Shown here in pieces: positions 46,095 through 55,669 of a stretch of DNA of 64,000 bases. Position numbers and translations under genes: made by a program. Positions within the stretch are counted from its first letter, which is position 1, and each line of letters opens with the position of its first letter. The stretch comes from Bin55 sp965116055 (GTDB lineage Bacteria > Pseudomonadota > Gammaproteobacteria > Pseudomonadales > Azotimanducaceae). Below the pieces are notes generated by a model that was not told the origin of the DNA, did not search any database, and saw nothing but the letters and a program-made list of their open reading frames with translations. Location of the stretch: positions 186,001 through 250,000 of the forward strand of contig OZ220466.1 in NCBI GenBank assembly GCA_965116055.1, in the 5' to 3' direction.

Positions 46095-47027
46095 ATGAAC
46101 GACCACGAAAAGTTTCTATTCGACCTACGGGGTTACATCGTGGTAAAAAATGCGTTGACGCCTCAACAGGTGGCCGATCTATCCGATCGACTTGAGCATC
46201 ACCGAAGGACAAAAGATAAAGCGCACTTCGGCTCTGACCGAACCATCTTCGCGCATAGCGACGATGATGCTTGGACGTCGCCGTCATTATTGGAGTGGGG
46301 AGGAACCTACATTGATCTCATTGATCTACCCACGATCGCTCCTTACCTTGAAGCGCTTCTAGGGTTTGGCTATCGACTTGACCACGACTATCTCAACATC
46401 GTTAATGCGCGCGCGAAAAGGAAACTCTATCTGCACGGCGGCGGTCAAGGCGCGGGCGGCCCGCGTGATATCGTCGGATCGACCGACGGCGGCCAGTGTT
46501 ATTACCGCTACAACAATGGTCGTTTCTTCAACGGCTTGGTGGCGGTGGCATACGAATTGAATGACGTAACGCCTTCAGCAGGCGGTTTTGCATGCGTACC
46601 CGGTAGCCACAAAATGAATTTTCCGCTACCCGAAGCATGGCGCATCAGCGAGACCCAAGCGGACATCCACGCATGCGTCGACCGCGTTTCCGCACAGGCA
46701 GGGGACGCAATCATTTTCACGGAAGCGTGCGCTCACGGCACCGTACCTTGGGAAGACGGCGGTGAACGCCGTACGATTTTCTACAAGTACTGCCCGCATG
46801 CCGTTGCGTGGGGTGCTTGTTTTTACAACGCCGATAACTATGGTGAATTAACCGAAAATCAACGGGCACGACTCCTGCCACCTAGTGCATACGGTCCTCA
46901 CGAACACACCGCGGCGATCTGGAAGAAGGCGCAAGCCGAACAGGCTGAACTAACTAGCCTGCGCAAAGAAGTCGCTCAGCTACGCGCCAACCTCAAGGAA
47001 GAAAAGAAACGTCTAGCGGATGCCTAA
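46095..47027 (+). CDS. Phytanoyl-CoA dioxygenase (PhyH) family protein
   Basis: Fe(II)/2-oxoglutarate-dependent oxygenase candidate, 310 residues. The start FDLRGYIVVKNALTPQQVAD is typical PhyH. The jelly-roll core shows LYLHGGGQGAGGPRD, where the first iron ligand region has HGGG instead of HxD, then GGFACVPGSHKMNFPLP with the distal-side histidine and AHGTVPWEDGGERRTIFYKY. The HGGG form occurs in a subgroup with unclear chemistry, so iron binding is less sure here. The C-terminus is a short coiled coil (LTSLRKEVAQLRANLKEE). Substrate unknown. It converges on the aminotransferase gene. Confidence 0.85.
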   Translation: MNDHEKFLFDLRGYIVVKNALTPQQVADLSDRLEHHRRTKDKAHFGSDRTIFAHSDDDAWTSPSLLEWGGTYIDLIDLPTIAPYLEALLGFGYRLDHDYLNIVNARAKRKLYLHGGGQGAGGPRDIVGSTDGGQCYYRYNNGRFFNGLVAVAYELNDVTPSAGGFACVPGSHKMNFPLPEAWRISETQADIHACVDRVSAQAGDAIIFTEACAHGTVPWEDGGERRTIFYKYCPHAVAWGACFYNADNYGELTENQRARLLPPSAYGPHEHTAAIWKKAQAEQAELTSLRKEVAQLRANLKEEKKRLADA

Positions 47028-47082
47028 TCCCTAAGCGAAGGGTCGCTCGTGTAAACCAGGCTAGCCACACACCACACTCATG

Positions 47083-48300
47083 CTAAGGTAACTCTTCGAA
47101 TGCTTGATTCGTGGCCTTGAGTGCCTGCGCAATGTCCGATTCAGTATGCGCGACAGAGAGAAACATATTGTGCCAGGGGTGTAGATACACCCCGTGTCGT
47201 AGTGCAAGGGCGCAGAATGCCGCGACCAACGTTCGTTTCGGATCGTTCTCAAATTCGATCATGGGCATCTGCGGCGGCCCGCTCTGACGAATGCCGAAAC
47301 CATGCCACTGCGCTTGCTCGTATAAGCCATCGCGAAACTGCTGGCCCAATTTGGCCAAGTGGCGTGGCGCATTGATCTCGACGAGCAACTTAAGCGTTTC
47401 GATGGCCGCGGCGAACGGCGCGCCTTGATACCAAAACGAGCCTGTGAAGAACACACTAGCAGCAGCTTCACGGTACTGCTCATTGCCTCCTACCGCAGCT
47501 AGCGGTTCGCCGTTGGCGATCGCCTTACCCCAAGCCGACAGATCGGGCTGGATGCCCAACGCAGTCCAACTCGCGTCAAGCGACAAACGAAACCCCGCGC
47601 GAACATCGTCAAGAATCAACGCGGCATCCTCAGCGTCGCAAATCGCGCGAGCGGTTCGGGCGAACTCCGACTTAGTCATTTCTTGTGGAAACGGCACATC
47701 GTGCTTATACGCCGAGACGACGATGCCAGCTAAGTCACCTTCTACACGTTTTGCAACTGCCTTGAGATCGTCAACATCGTTGAATCGATAAGTTGGATAG
47801 TTAACGTGTTCCTCGGGTGGCGTGCCCGGAGCACGTCGATTGGCCCAAGGCTGCGAACCGTGATACGCCGTGGACCCCACCAGAATCTTGCGTTTTCCAG
47901 CGCGGGCTCGCGCGATCATATTGCAGATGGTGGTAGCGTCATTGCCGTTTTTTGCAAACACTGCCCACGCGGCGTGCGAGATCTGCGCGACGAATCTTTC
48001 CGCCAATTCGACTGCAGCCGCAGGTGGTCCGTTGGCAATGTCAAGCTGGTTCCGTTGCCTATCTGCCGCAGCACGGATCCGCGGATTACCATAACCCGCA
48101 ATCATTGGACCGTACGAACACATGAAATCAATGTATTCATTCCCATCGACATCCCATAGCCGACAGCCGGAGGCACGTTCAAAAAACTGCGGATAGGCAT
48201 CCGGCAAGCCACGCTGTACGGCCATATGTCCGTACATGCCATCCGGAATAACTCGTTGCGCGCGCTCACGCAGCGCTACATCAATGGGATTGTTAGTCAC
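47083..48300 (-). CDS. Class III PLP-dependent aminotransferase (GSA aminomutase-like)
   Basis: 405 residues, PLP enzyme of the glutamate-1-semialdehyde aminomutase/class III group. Seen: the substrate/cofactor part YIDFMCSYGPMIAGYGNPRI, FAKNGNDATTICNMIARAR, the Asp segment ALILDDVRAGFRLS and the lysine segment SAWGKAIANGEPLAAVGG. It lacks the surroundings of haem-type GSA aminomutase (hemL) and is more likely a catabolic transaminase or racemase of an amino acid or amine. It is divergent from a periplasmic-binding-protein operon, which may import its substrate. Confidence 0.9.
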   Translation of the reverse strand: MTNNPIDVALRERAQRVIPDGMYGHMAVQRGLPDAYPQFFERASGCRLWDVDGNEYIDFMCSYGPMIAGYGNPRIRAAADRQRNQLDIANGPPAAAVELAERFVAQISHAAWAVFAKNGNDATTICNMIARARAGKRKILVGSTAYHGSQPWANRRAPGTPPEEHVNYPTYRFNDVDDLKAVAKRVEGDLAGIVVSAYKHDVPFPQEMTKSEFARTARAICDAEDAALILDDVRAGFRLSLDASWTALGIQPDLSAWGKAIANGEPLAAVGGNEQYREAAASVFFTGSFWYQGAPFAAAIETLKLLVEINAPRHLAKLGQQFRDGLYEQAQWHGFGIRQSGPPQMPMIEFENDPKRTLVAAFCALALRHGVYLHPWHNMFLSVAHTESDIAQALKATNQAFEELP

Positions 48301-48457
48301 GTGTGCATACTCCTAACATGTGAAACGGCTGTTGTCGAAACACAAATAAAGACAACAATGCCACGGCATCGTGAGTTCAGTTTTATTCGTTTGTTGCATA
48401 CTATCTGTAGCTTGGTTTGTATTTGGCGTATGCCATTGGACTGATTAGCTAGGCAAC

Positions 48458-49765
48458 ATGGCAAAACTGACAAGGCGCGAGCTCGCGCAGGGGGTCGCTG
48501 CAAGCGCAGCAATCATGCCTTGGCGCGGCGCGGCGGCAAACTCCATCGGTCAAGCTTCCACTGTACCTTCAGGCGATCCGACTCAGGTAGGTATCAATGA
48601 CCGAGAAATCGTACTCGGTGTATCGACAGCGTTCAAGGGTTCTTCCAGGGGGCTTGGCATTGAGCTCTATCGCGGCGCCGTGTCTTATTTCTCACACATC
48701 AACGAGAAAGGCGGCATCCACGGTCGCCGCATCGTGATGAAATTGCGCAATGACGGCTACCAGCCTGTGCCGGCGGTCGAAAACAGCGTAAAACTCATTG
48801 TCGACGACAAAGTTTTCGCATTGTTCGGCTACGTTGGTACGCCGACCGTGACCAGAGTGTTACCGGTTCTCAAGAAGTTTCAAGATCTTGATATTCTGTT
48901 GTTCTTCCCTTTCACGGGAGCCCAACCTCAGCGCCAACCGCCATACGATGAATTCGCGTTCAATTTACGAGCTTCATACCGACAAGAAACGGCTGGGCTG
49001 GTCGATAACTTCGTAGCCATCGGACGGGACCGCGTGGCGGTTTTTTACCAAGCGGACGCGTACGGACGCAGCGGTTGGGCCGGAGTCCGTGCTGCCTTGA
49101 ATAAACATGGCAAACGCCTGGTAGGCGAGGCCACCTATCGACGCGGCGAGCAATATACCGCGGTCATGCGCGCACAAGTCGCGCGTCTGGCAAAAGTAAA
49201 ACCTGATGTCGTCATTTGCATCGGCGCTTATGCGGCATGCGCTGCCTTCGCGCGCGACGCCATCGACAGTGGCCTCAACATACCGATTGCCAACCTGTCG
49301 TTCGTGGGCAGCGAAAACTTGCTTAAGAAACTGACCGACGACTTTGGTGACGAAAGTACCAAGTACGCGCGATGGTTGGTCAATTCTCAAGTGGTACCTT
49401 CCTACGAGGACACCTCTATGAGCAGCGTGCGCGAATATCGAGACTTGATGCAACGGTATAACCCGAAACCGCCGGCCGAATTCGAGCAAGACGACTACGT
49501 GCCGCTCGCGCAGAGCTTCACCAGCTTGGAAGGCTTTCTGAATGCCAAACTCATGGTCGAGATCCTCCAACGCGCCGGGCCAAGTCCCTCGCGTGCGCTG
49601 CTAGAAGATGCTGTGTTTTCAATCCAGCAACATGATTTAGGCATTGGTGAGTTGGTGCATTTCGATCCGCAGCGACGACAAGGCCTGGACCAGGTGTACT
49701 ACACCATCGTTGATAACGAGCGATTCGTCGGTCTGACGGATTGGCGGGCTAAGTTCGCAGTATGA
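48458..49765 (+). CDS. Periplasmic substrate-binding protein (branched-chain amino acid type)
   Basis: 435 residues, type I periplasmic-binding fold (Peripla_BP_6). The N-terminus KLTRRELAQGVAASAAIMPW has a twin-arginine-type RR and an Ala-rich hydrophobic run, so it is probably exported through Tat. Conserved parts: VLGVSTAFKGSSRGLGIELYRG, then NEKGGIHGRRIVMKLRNDGY and VFALFGYVGTPTVTRVLPVL. No ABC permease or ATPase gene follows; instead its stop overlaps the start of a CACHE-HAMP membrane protein (ATGA). This suggests a sensory role rather than ABC import. Ligand unknown. Confidence 0.92.
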   Translation: MAKLTRRELAQGVAASAAIMPWRGAAANSIGQASTVPSGDPTQVGINDREIVLGVSTAFKGSSRGLGIELYRGAVSYFSHINEKGGIHGRRIVMKLRNDGYQPVPAVENSVKLIVDDKVFALFGYVGTPTVTRVLPVLKKFQDLDILLFFPFTGAQPQRQPPYDEFAFNLRASYRQETAGLVDNFVAIGRDRVAVFYQADAYGRSGWAGVRAALNKHGKRLVGEATYRRGEQYTAVMRAQVARLAKVKPDVVICIGAYAACAAFARDAIDSGLNIPIANLSFVGSENLLKKLTDDFGDESTKYARWLVNSQVVPSYEDTSMSSVREYRDLMQRYNPKPPAEFEQDDYVPLAQSFTSLEGFLNAKLMVEILQRAGPSPSRALLEDAVFSIQQHDLGIGELVHFDPQRRQGLDQVYYTIVDNERFVGLTDWRAKFAV

Positions 49766-50508
49766 AAATCACGCGGCTGTTTCAACCCACCATGTTTGGG
49801 ATTTTCTTTCTATTCCTATTCATCGGCATATCGACATCGGTCGTCAGCATTTACTCCGTCGATTCGCAACTCACGGCCGAATATGAAGAAAACAGTCGAG
49901 ATATCGCGAAGACCATTGCAGACGCCAGCGTTGACATCATTCTGAATCGCGATCTTTCATCGCTCCAATCCTTGATTGATCAGTTCGTCGAAATTCAAGG
50001 CATTAGCTACATCTACATCGTCAATGACGACGATGAATATCTCGCACACACGTTCGTGCCGGGCATACCTGACGAGATCATCGACAGCGAGCGCAAAGTC
50101 GGTGAAACAGTATCGCGCAACATCGCGGGTATGGGCGATTTCGTTGAAGTTAGCAGCTACATTCTGGCTGGTCACGTCGGTAGCGTCCACATCGGCATGG
50201 ACGTAAGCCATGTAGCGCTTGCTATTCAACAGGCTATCGGCAATCAGATTTATTTGATTGCCATCATCTTTTTCGTAGGCATCTTGGCGTCAATTGGGCT
50301 GGTAAGTCTCGCCGCTCGCCCAATCAATACATTACTCAACTATGCCGTTTCGCTTGCGCGACGTGATAACAGCTCAAACGATGATCATGTGCTACAACGC
50401 AACGATGAAGTGGGCCATTTAGCGCGTCTTTTCCAGTACTTCTCGACAGTTACCGACGAAGACAAATTGCAAGCGGATCCCCAAGGAACCGTAGAAGAGA
50501 AAAGATAA
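49762..50508 (+). CDS. Membrane sensor with periplasmic CACHE-like domain and HAMP, no output domain
   Basis: 248 residues: a first membrane helix (MFGIFFLFLFIGISTSVVSIY), a periplasmic sensory domain of about 140 residues (IADASVDIILNRDLSSL, ISYIYIVNDDDEYLAHTFVP, SSYILAGHVGSVHIGMDVSH) like a single CACHE, a second helix (YLIAIIFFVGILASIGLVSL), then a HAMP segment ending RNDEVGHLARLF. There is no kinase, cyclase or chemotaxis domain, so the output partner must be another protein. The overlap with the binding-protein gene and the one-base gap to the transporter suggest one three-gene unit. Confidence 0.8.
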   Translation: MKITRLFQPTMFGIFFLFLFIGISTSVVSIYSVDSQLTAEYEENSRDIAKTIADASVDIILNRDLSSLQSLIDQFVEIQGISYIYIVNDDDEYLAHTFVPGIPDEIIDSERKVGETVSRNIAGMGDFVEVSSYILAGHVGSVHIGMDVSHVALAIQQAIGNQIYLIAIIFFVGILASIGLVSLAARPINTLLNYAVSLARRDNSSNDDHVLQRNDEVGHLARLFQYFSTVTDEDKLQADPQGTVEEKR

Positions 50509-50509
50509 G

Positions 50510-51859
50510 GTGAATCGCGTCGACATCAGCGGCATTCCTTTTCCGGTGCCCAGAGTACTCGTCGCCATGTTCTGCACGGTTCTACACCTGTGTTTCGGAA
50601 CAGTCTACGCGTGGAGTTTTTTCCAAGTGCTGCTCGTCCGTCAGCTAGGATGGTCGTTTACCGACACCGCGATGGCATTCGGGTTTACGATTTTCTCCAT
50701 TGGCGTCGCTGCCGCTTGGGCAGGCTTCGTCTTGCCAAAGGTCGGGCCGAGGCGACTCGCTCTACTGGGCAGTCTGTTATTCAGCGGCGGTTATCTCATC
50801 GCCGCTTTCGCACTGAGTCAAAACTCGCTCGCCCTGTTTTACGTCGGTTACAGCTTCGTTGGCGGCGCCGGTCTCGGCATGGGTTACGTAACACCGATCG
50901 CGACCGTCGCGAATTGGTTTCCCGATCATAAAGGGCTCGCCACCGGTATCGTCGTCATGGGATTCGGCGTCGGCGCACTCTTACTTAGTAAGTTACTTGC
51001 GCCTGTATTACTGGTCTACACCGGTGAAGATTTGACTAATGTATTCATGTGGCTCGGCATCATTTTCGGTGCCATCCTCATCCCTTCAAGTCTATTCGTC
51101 GTCAATCCGCCGCCACTTGAAACAAACGCGAACGAACAAGTGGCGCCAGGACTATTTAGCGAGGAAGATGATCCCGATTACGTTAAGAACTGCCTGAAAT
51201 CAGGTTCGTTTATGGTGATGTGGGTCATCTTTTTCGTCAACATCGCCGCGGGTATTTCCGTGATAAGTTTTCAATCGCCGCTACTACAGGATATTTGGCG
51301 GCTCACGGATCCAACGATCGAACCAAAGCTACTTGCCTCCTACGGCGCTACGCTCATCGCAGTCACCTCCGTATGCAACGGCGTCGGCCGGCTTTTATGG
51401 GGCTTACTATCGGACTATATCGGCCGCGTGCGCGTATTCCAGATTTTGCTATCGACGCAAATTATCGTGTTCGGCATGCTCATGACCGAACGCGATCCAT
51501 GGATATTTTCAATTCTATTGTGCTACGTACTGCTTTGCTTCGGCGGTGGATTCGCCACCATCCCGTCATTCATTTCGGATGTGTTCGGAACGAAAAAAAT
51601 GTCGTCGTTATACGGGTTTATTCTGACGGCCTGGGCCATGGCTGGCGTGCTGGGACCGCTGTATGTCGGCTACCTTAAAGATAGCTACCCCAATAAGGTC
51701 GTCATTTACTGTTTCTTGATTGGCGTTCTCATTCTGAGTATCGGCTTCGTATTTTCGATGCTGCTGAACAATGATCGGATCCGTTTAGCCAAACCGACGA
51801 TGGATACTACATTACTCGAATTCAAGATCCCCTTCCCAAGAACAATCGCTTCAAAATAA
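50510..51859 (+). CDS. OFA-family MFS transporter (oxalate/formate antiporter-like)
   Basis: 449 residues, twelve hydrophobic segments. The loop VGGAGLGMGYVTPIATVANW followed by FPDHKGLATG and VVMGFGVGALLLSK is the OFA signature. GTG start one base after the upstream stop. Members carry oxalate/formate or other small carboxylates; the substrate here is not given by sequence. Co-location with a periplasmic binding protein and a sensor suggests its expression follows a sensed carboxylate or amino acid. Confidence 0.92.
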   Translation: MNRVDISGIPFPVPRVLVAMFCTVLHLCFGTVYAWSFFQVLLVRQLGWSFTDTAMAFGFTIFSIGVAAAWAGFVLPKVGPRRLALLGSLLFSGGYLIAAFALSQNSLALFYVGYSFVGGAGLGMGYVTPIATVANWFPDHKGLATGIVVMGFGVGALLLSKLLAPVLLVYTGEDLTNVFMWLGIIFGAILIPSSLFVVNPPPLETNANEQVAPGLFSEEDDPDYVKNCLKSGSFMVMWVIFFVNIAAGISVISFQSPLLQDIWRLTDPTIEPKLLASYGATLIAVTSVCNGVGRLLWGLLSDYIGRVRVFQILLSTQIIVFGMLMTERDPWIFSILLCYVLLCFGGGFATIPSFISDVFGTKKMSSLYGFILTAWAMAGVLGPLYVGYLKDSYPNKVVIYCFLIGVLILSIGFVFSMLLNNDRIRLAKPTMDTTLLEFKIPFPRTIASK

Positions 51860-51898
51860 ACGTGTTGCTGGATACAGAGAGCAGCAGCGTATCTGTCG

Positions 51899-53071
51899 CT
51901 AGTCCGGTAATCCCAACACGCGCTTTGCGATGATATTGAGCTGCACTTCTGACGAGCCGCCTTCAATGGAATTCGCTTTCGATCGCAACCAACCCCGCGT
52001 TGCATTGCATTCAAAAGGCGAAAAACCTTCGCCGGTCCAACCGAGCCCCTGCAAACCAAGGATATCCATCGTCAAATCTTGTCGTCGCATATTCTGTTCA
52101 GTACCGTAATATTTGAAAAACGACGAGAGAAAACTCGGCGCGGCATGACTTGCCGCCTCCTCAAACGAGCGCCGAATCGTCAACTGAAATGCCGCGTCGT
52201 CGATATTCTGATGCGCGATGCGATCCCGAATGTCCGCTTGAGCGATTTTGCCCGCCTCCACACCGCAATAGTCTCTGGCGATCTCGTCAATTGTCTGTGT
52301 TTTCTGGCGCGGACCACCACGACCGCCGATAGAGCTACGTTCGTACTGTAGCAAGCGTTTACCAACGGTCCAGCCCTCGCCTGGATTGCCTATGCGTTGA
52401 CGTTTCGGCACCCGCACATTGTCGAAGAAAGTTTGACAAAACTCGGATGAACCACTGATTAATTCGATCGGTGACACGGTGACACCGGGGGAATCCATAT
52501 CAAGTACCAGGAATGAGATGCCCTGATGTTTAGGCGCCGTGAAATCGGTTCGCACTAAACAAAAAATCCAATCTGCCTGGTCCGCCCCCGATGTCCAGAT
52601 TTTCGAACCATTCACAATATAGTCGTCGCCGTCTTCGTCAGCCCGGCACTGCAAACTCGCCAAATCGGAGCCAGCCCCTGGTTCGCTATACCCCTGGCAC
52701 CAACGAATTTCGCCTCTCGTAATCGGCGGTAGATGTTCCATGCATTGTTCAGGCGTACCGAACTCTAGAATAGCTGGTCCGATCATCGTGAGTCCATGTC
52801 CCGATAGGGGCGCAGGCGCGTTAATGCGACGCATCTCACCCTCTAGAATCGAAAGTTCTGTGGGTGATAGACCACCGCCGCCGTACTCCTTCGGCCAAGT
52901 CGGCGCCGTCCAACCACGCATGGCCATGCGATCAAGCCACAGCTTGGTGTCTGGATTGAGATAGGTTGCCTTACGTCCGCCAGCTGTATAGCTGCCGCCG
53001 GCCCGTATGCTTTCGGGACAATTCGTTTCTAACCAATCGCTAGCAGCGATCCGAAACTGTTCTAGCGTCAC
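51899..53071 (-). CDS. Acyl-CoA dehydrogenase
   Basis: FAD-dependent acyl-CoA dehydrogenase, 390 residues. Seen: WCQGYSEPGAGSDLASLQ (FAD/substrate loop), VNGSKIWTSGADQADWIFCL, the segment GGRGGPRQKTQTIDEIARDY and the final GGSSEVQLNIIAKRVLGLP typical of this family. It lies convergent with the transporter gene, 39 bp apart. The chain-length or substrate class cannot be told; many such genes in marine bacteria serve fatty or sterol side-chain degradation. Confidence 0.92.
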   Translation of the reverse strand: MTLEQFRIAASDWLETNCPESIRAGGSYTAGGRKATYLNPDTKLWLDRMAMRGWTAPTWPKEYGGGGLSPTELSILEGEMRRINAPAPLSGHGLTMIGPAILEFGTPEQCMEHLPPITRGEIRWCQGYSEPGAGSDLASLQCRADEDGDDYIVNGSKIWTSGADQADWIFCLVRTDFTAPKHQGISFLVLDMDSPGVTVSPIELISGSSEFCQTFFDNVRVPKRQRIGNPGEGWTVGKRLLQYERSSIGGRGGPRQKTQTIDEIARDYCGVEAGKIAQADIRDRIAHQNIDDAAFQLTIRRSFEEAASHAAPSFLSSFFKYYGTEQNMRRQDLTMDILGLQGLGWTGEGFSPFECNATRGWLRSKANSIEGGSSEVQLNIIAKRVLGLPD

Positions 53072-53435
53072 ATTGATTTCCCAATAAGTGATTTTCGCAT
53101 TATAAGTGCGATTTTCAAGCTCAATATTTGACGATTGATTGCATGAGAGGTGTATTAAGCCATCCTCAAAACCTGTTAGACTTCACATCTTCCTTATTGA
53201 GGTGATTGGAAAAGTACCGAACCTGCCTTGCTTCAGACGCCTTACCGCGATGGAACCCATTGAAAAATAACCATATAAGAAATTGGGCTTTCGTCAAATG
53301 AAGGTATTCAAAGGATCTTCAACAGGCCCTCAGGGAAATTACTGTATGGGTACCGGTACGACCAGAAGGTCGGTCCAGCCACGCCCCTTTTAGCACTTAT
53401 ACTTTGTTTATCGCCTCGTCAATGAACGAGAAATA
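53072..53435. other. Divergent intergenic region
   Basis: About 360 bp between the acyl-CoA dehydrogenase (minus) and the coiled-coil gene (plus). AT-rich in its left half. It should hold two promoters; no repeat, RNA gene or open frame of note was seen. Confidence 0.35.
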
Positions 53436-53819
53436 ATGGAACCTATTTTCATCGCCGTTTTAATGTTTGGGGTTACCATTATTGGATTGAACTTCATTCA
53501 ATTTCGAAGTCTTCGTAAAGAGGTCAAAGAGGCGCATGAAGAATTCCGTGGTGAGTTCAAAGATATGCGTGAAGAATTCCGCGGCGAGTTCAAAAAAGTA
53601 CGAGGCGAAATCAAAGATGTACGGGGCGAAGTCAAAGATGCGCGTGGTGAGTTCAAAACTGAGATTAAGGAGCTACGTGACGAGATCCGCGCGGAAATGA
53701 AAGTACTGGGTAATCAGGTGGTTGGTCTTCGAGATCGGGTGTCGAAAGTGGAAGGGTTGCTCGAAGGTATCCGGGCGAGCCTTTACCATGCGCTCACCGG
53801 ACAACGGGAAGCTGCCTAA
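53436..53819 (+). CDS. Small membrane-anchored coiled-coil protein with heptad repeats
   Basis: 127 residues: one N-terminal membrane segment (FIAVLMFGVTIIGLNFIQF), then a long helix of seven-residue units (variants of GEFKDMR, GEFKKVR, GEIKDVR, GEVKDAR, GEFKTEI) that forms a coiled coil, and a C-terminal part (QVVGLRDRVSKVEGLLEGI) of the same kind. The 21-bp units are visible in the DNA and differ by substitutions, pointing to past unit duplication. The family is unrecognised; similar proteins are usually called hypothetical. It probably oligomerises at the inner membrane. Confidence 0.8.
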   Translation: MEPIFIAVLMFGVTIIGLNFIQFRSLRKEVKEAHEEFRGEFKDMREEFRGEFKKVRGEIKDVRGEVKDARGEFKTEIKELRDEIRAEMKVLGNQVVGLRDRVSKVEGLLEGIRASLYHALTGQREAA

Positions 53820-54284
53820 GTCCCTATGGATCCCAGAGGACTACGACTTCACTCTGCAAATGCGGCTTCCACCTAAGTAGATCATGCCATTCCAGCAAGA
53901 CAAAACCGTTGAAAATCCAGTGGGATATTTCCGACTGGCTAGTGAACTTCTCAAACCGCGCTTGTACAGTTCATCTGGCTAGATTTACAGATCGTTGTTA
54001 AAAGAATTGACATCTTGAGGTTAGAAAAAACCTCAATCCCGAGCTGTTTTGACCCAACTTCAGGACATTTTTCGTAAGAATAAAAGCCTTTCGTAGTTGG
54101 GGTTGGGAGATGATCAAGATGTCGATTGAACCTGTCAGAACATCCCTCCGTTATTTTGACTTGACAAGCCCCAATTTCACTTGGAATACTGTTCGCGTTG
54201 GGTACGATTGCCAAGCTGCATCGCTACAAGAAACAACTCTGTACCGCTCGTGATTAATTTCGCCAAGTTGGAGATTTCCCCTTC
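53820..54284. other. Intergenic region with a hairpin, possible decayed sequence
   Basis: About 465 bp. A perfect 8-bp hairpin (TTGAGGTT and AACCTCAA, loop of six) lies at 54015-54036, without a T-run on either side, so it is not a classical terminator. A minus-strand frame (53951-54214, 87 codons) has no recognised family and is probably a remnant. The promoter of the following PhyH gene must be at the right end. Confidence 0.4.
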
Positions 54285-55451
54285 ATGACTGAACTGAACG
54301 AAACCATTCACAGAGTCCCTATCCCCAAACGTTTTTACTCCTATCTTGTTGCTGAGAACGGTTCGTTTCTGTGCTGTGACCCGCATGGCGGTTATGCAAC
54401 GACTGTTCACACTAGCGACGAAGCGATTTGGAAGCGCGTAGACCCTACAACCTTTCAACATGTGATGACAGCACATCGTATCAATTGCCCCGAGCTGGCA
54501 GATCATGAAGCCTTCGAACTGACGTTCGGTGGTAACCGCCGCACTCTACGGGTAACGCACGGTCCTGCGGAACTACCATCCTCATTTCTTGCCACGTTTC
54601 GGAAACAAGGTTGGGTGTGTCTGACCCGGATTCTGGACGATGTAACCCTTGAAGAACTTGAACGAGTTGCGTGTACCGACCGTTACGCTCACCTCATCGC
54701 CGACCGCACGAAGCCTGCCATCTGTCAACACGCCGCCGTCGGCCGTACAGTCGCCGAACCTCTGTCGTTATGGTTGATTCGACAATACATGCAAACTGAC
54801 GACGTTCGGCTTGCGCACGTGCCAGGTTTTGCAGTATTAGGCCAGGACGATGGTAAACGCAATGTGCAAGGCTGGCATGCTGATTTTCCTTATCACTGGG
54901 GCGTCCCGGCGCGAGGTTTGGTGCCCACGCCTTCAGGTAAGACCGTGCTCGGCGTGCAACGCAACGTATGCATCTCGCCTTTCACCCGGGAAGGTGGCGG
55001 AACAATCTTTAAACTAGGCTCGCACGCGAAAGACTGCCCACCGCCCAAGGCATGGGGAGACGCCACCGCACACGCTAAACCCGGTTATCGAGCCGAACAT
55101 GGTCTTCCGTACGGCGGCCCTGAAGCCGACGTCATTGAAGCTCCAGGTGGCAGCATCATTCTCTACGATTCACGCACTTGGCACCGCGCCGGGGTAAATC
55201 GAACGACGAAAAAACGCGCCGCCCTGCTGCAGGCCATGACACCGATGTACATTTTTCCTAAAAACGACACTAGCCGCGTATTCAAGCAATGGCTTGCATC
55301 AGACGTAAGTGCCGAACTTAACGAACGGGAGCGACTTGAGATACAAAACCTCATGGTCCACCAATTCATCGGCCCTGGTGGCGAATACGCAATCGGCACT
55401 GACCAAGAATTAACCGATGTAGTCAAGTCTGTGACCACAAGCGGTTACTGA
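54285..55451 (+). CDS. Phytanoyl-CoA dioxygenase (PhyH) family protein
   Basis: 388 residues. The iron-binding facial triad is complete: HAD in VQGWHADFPYHWG (H-x-D) and the distal His in DSRTWHRAGVNRT, with the Arg just after it for 2-oxoglutarate. A preceding N-terminal region of about 100 residues is not part of the core. Substrate unknown. It lies upstream of a sulfatase on the same strand with 218 bp between, so they may or may not be co-transcribed. Confidence 0.9.
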   Translation: MTELNETIHRVPIPKRFYSYLVAENGSFLCCDPHGGYATTVHTSDEAIWKRVDPTTFQHVMTAHRINCPELADHEAFELTFGGNRRTLRVTHGPAELPSSFLATFRKQGWVCLTRILDDVTLEELERVACTDRYAHLIADRTKPAICQHAAVGRTVAEPLSLWLIRQYMQTDDVRLAHVPGFAVLGQDDGKRNVQGWHADFPYHWGVPARGLVPTPSGKTVLGVQRNVCISPFTREGGGTIFKLGSHAKDCPPPKAWGDATAHAKPGYRAEHGLPYGGPEADVIEAPGGSIILYDSRTWHRAGVNRTTKKRAALLQAMTPMYIFPKNDTSRVFKQWLASDVSAELNERERLEIQNLMVHQFIGPGGEYAIGTDQELTDVVKSVTTSGY

Positions 55452-55669
55452 TTCAGCCACACCGGACAGCGAGTTACAACTTCGACCAAACGCAATCACA
55501 CCGGGATAACCCGAAGACGCAGCGGCATGAGTTGATTTATTCTGGGTATCTCCCAAACTTTCTTCGCAAAATTACTCACCGTACAAACCTTTGGCCAACC
55601 AGTGGGATTCAGAGACATGTCCCCACGGGGCTTAACTCAACGAAAAACGACACCCGTCAGGATCTGCAG

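Noticed and set aside
54015..54036. Terminator hairpin before the second PhyH gene
   Set aside because: A perfect 8-bp stem, but no T-run on either strand.
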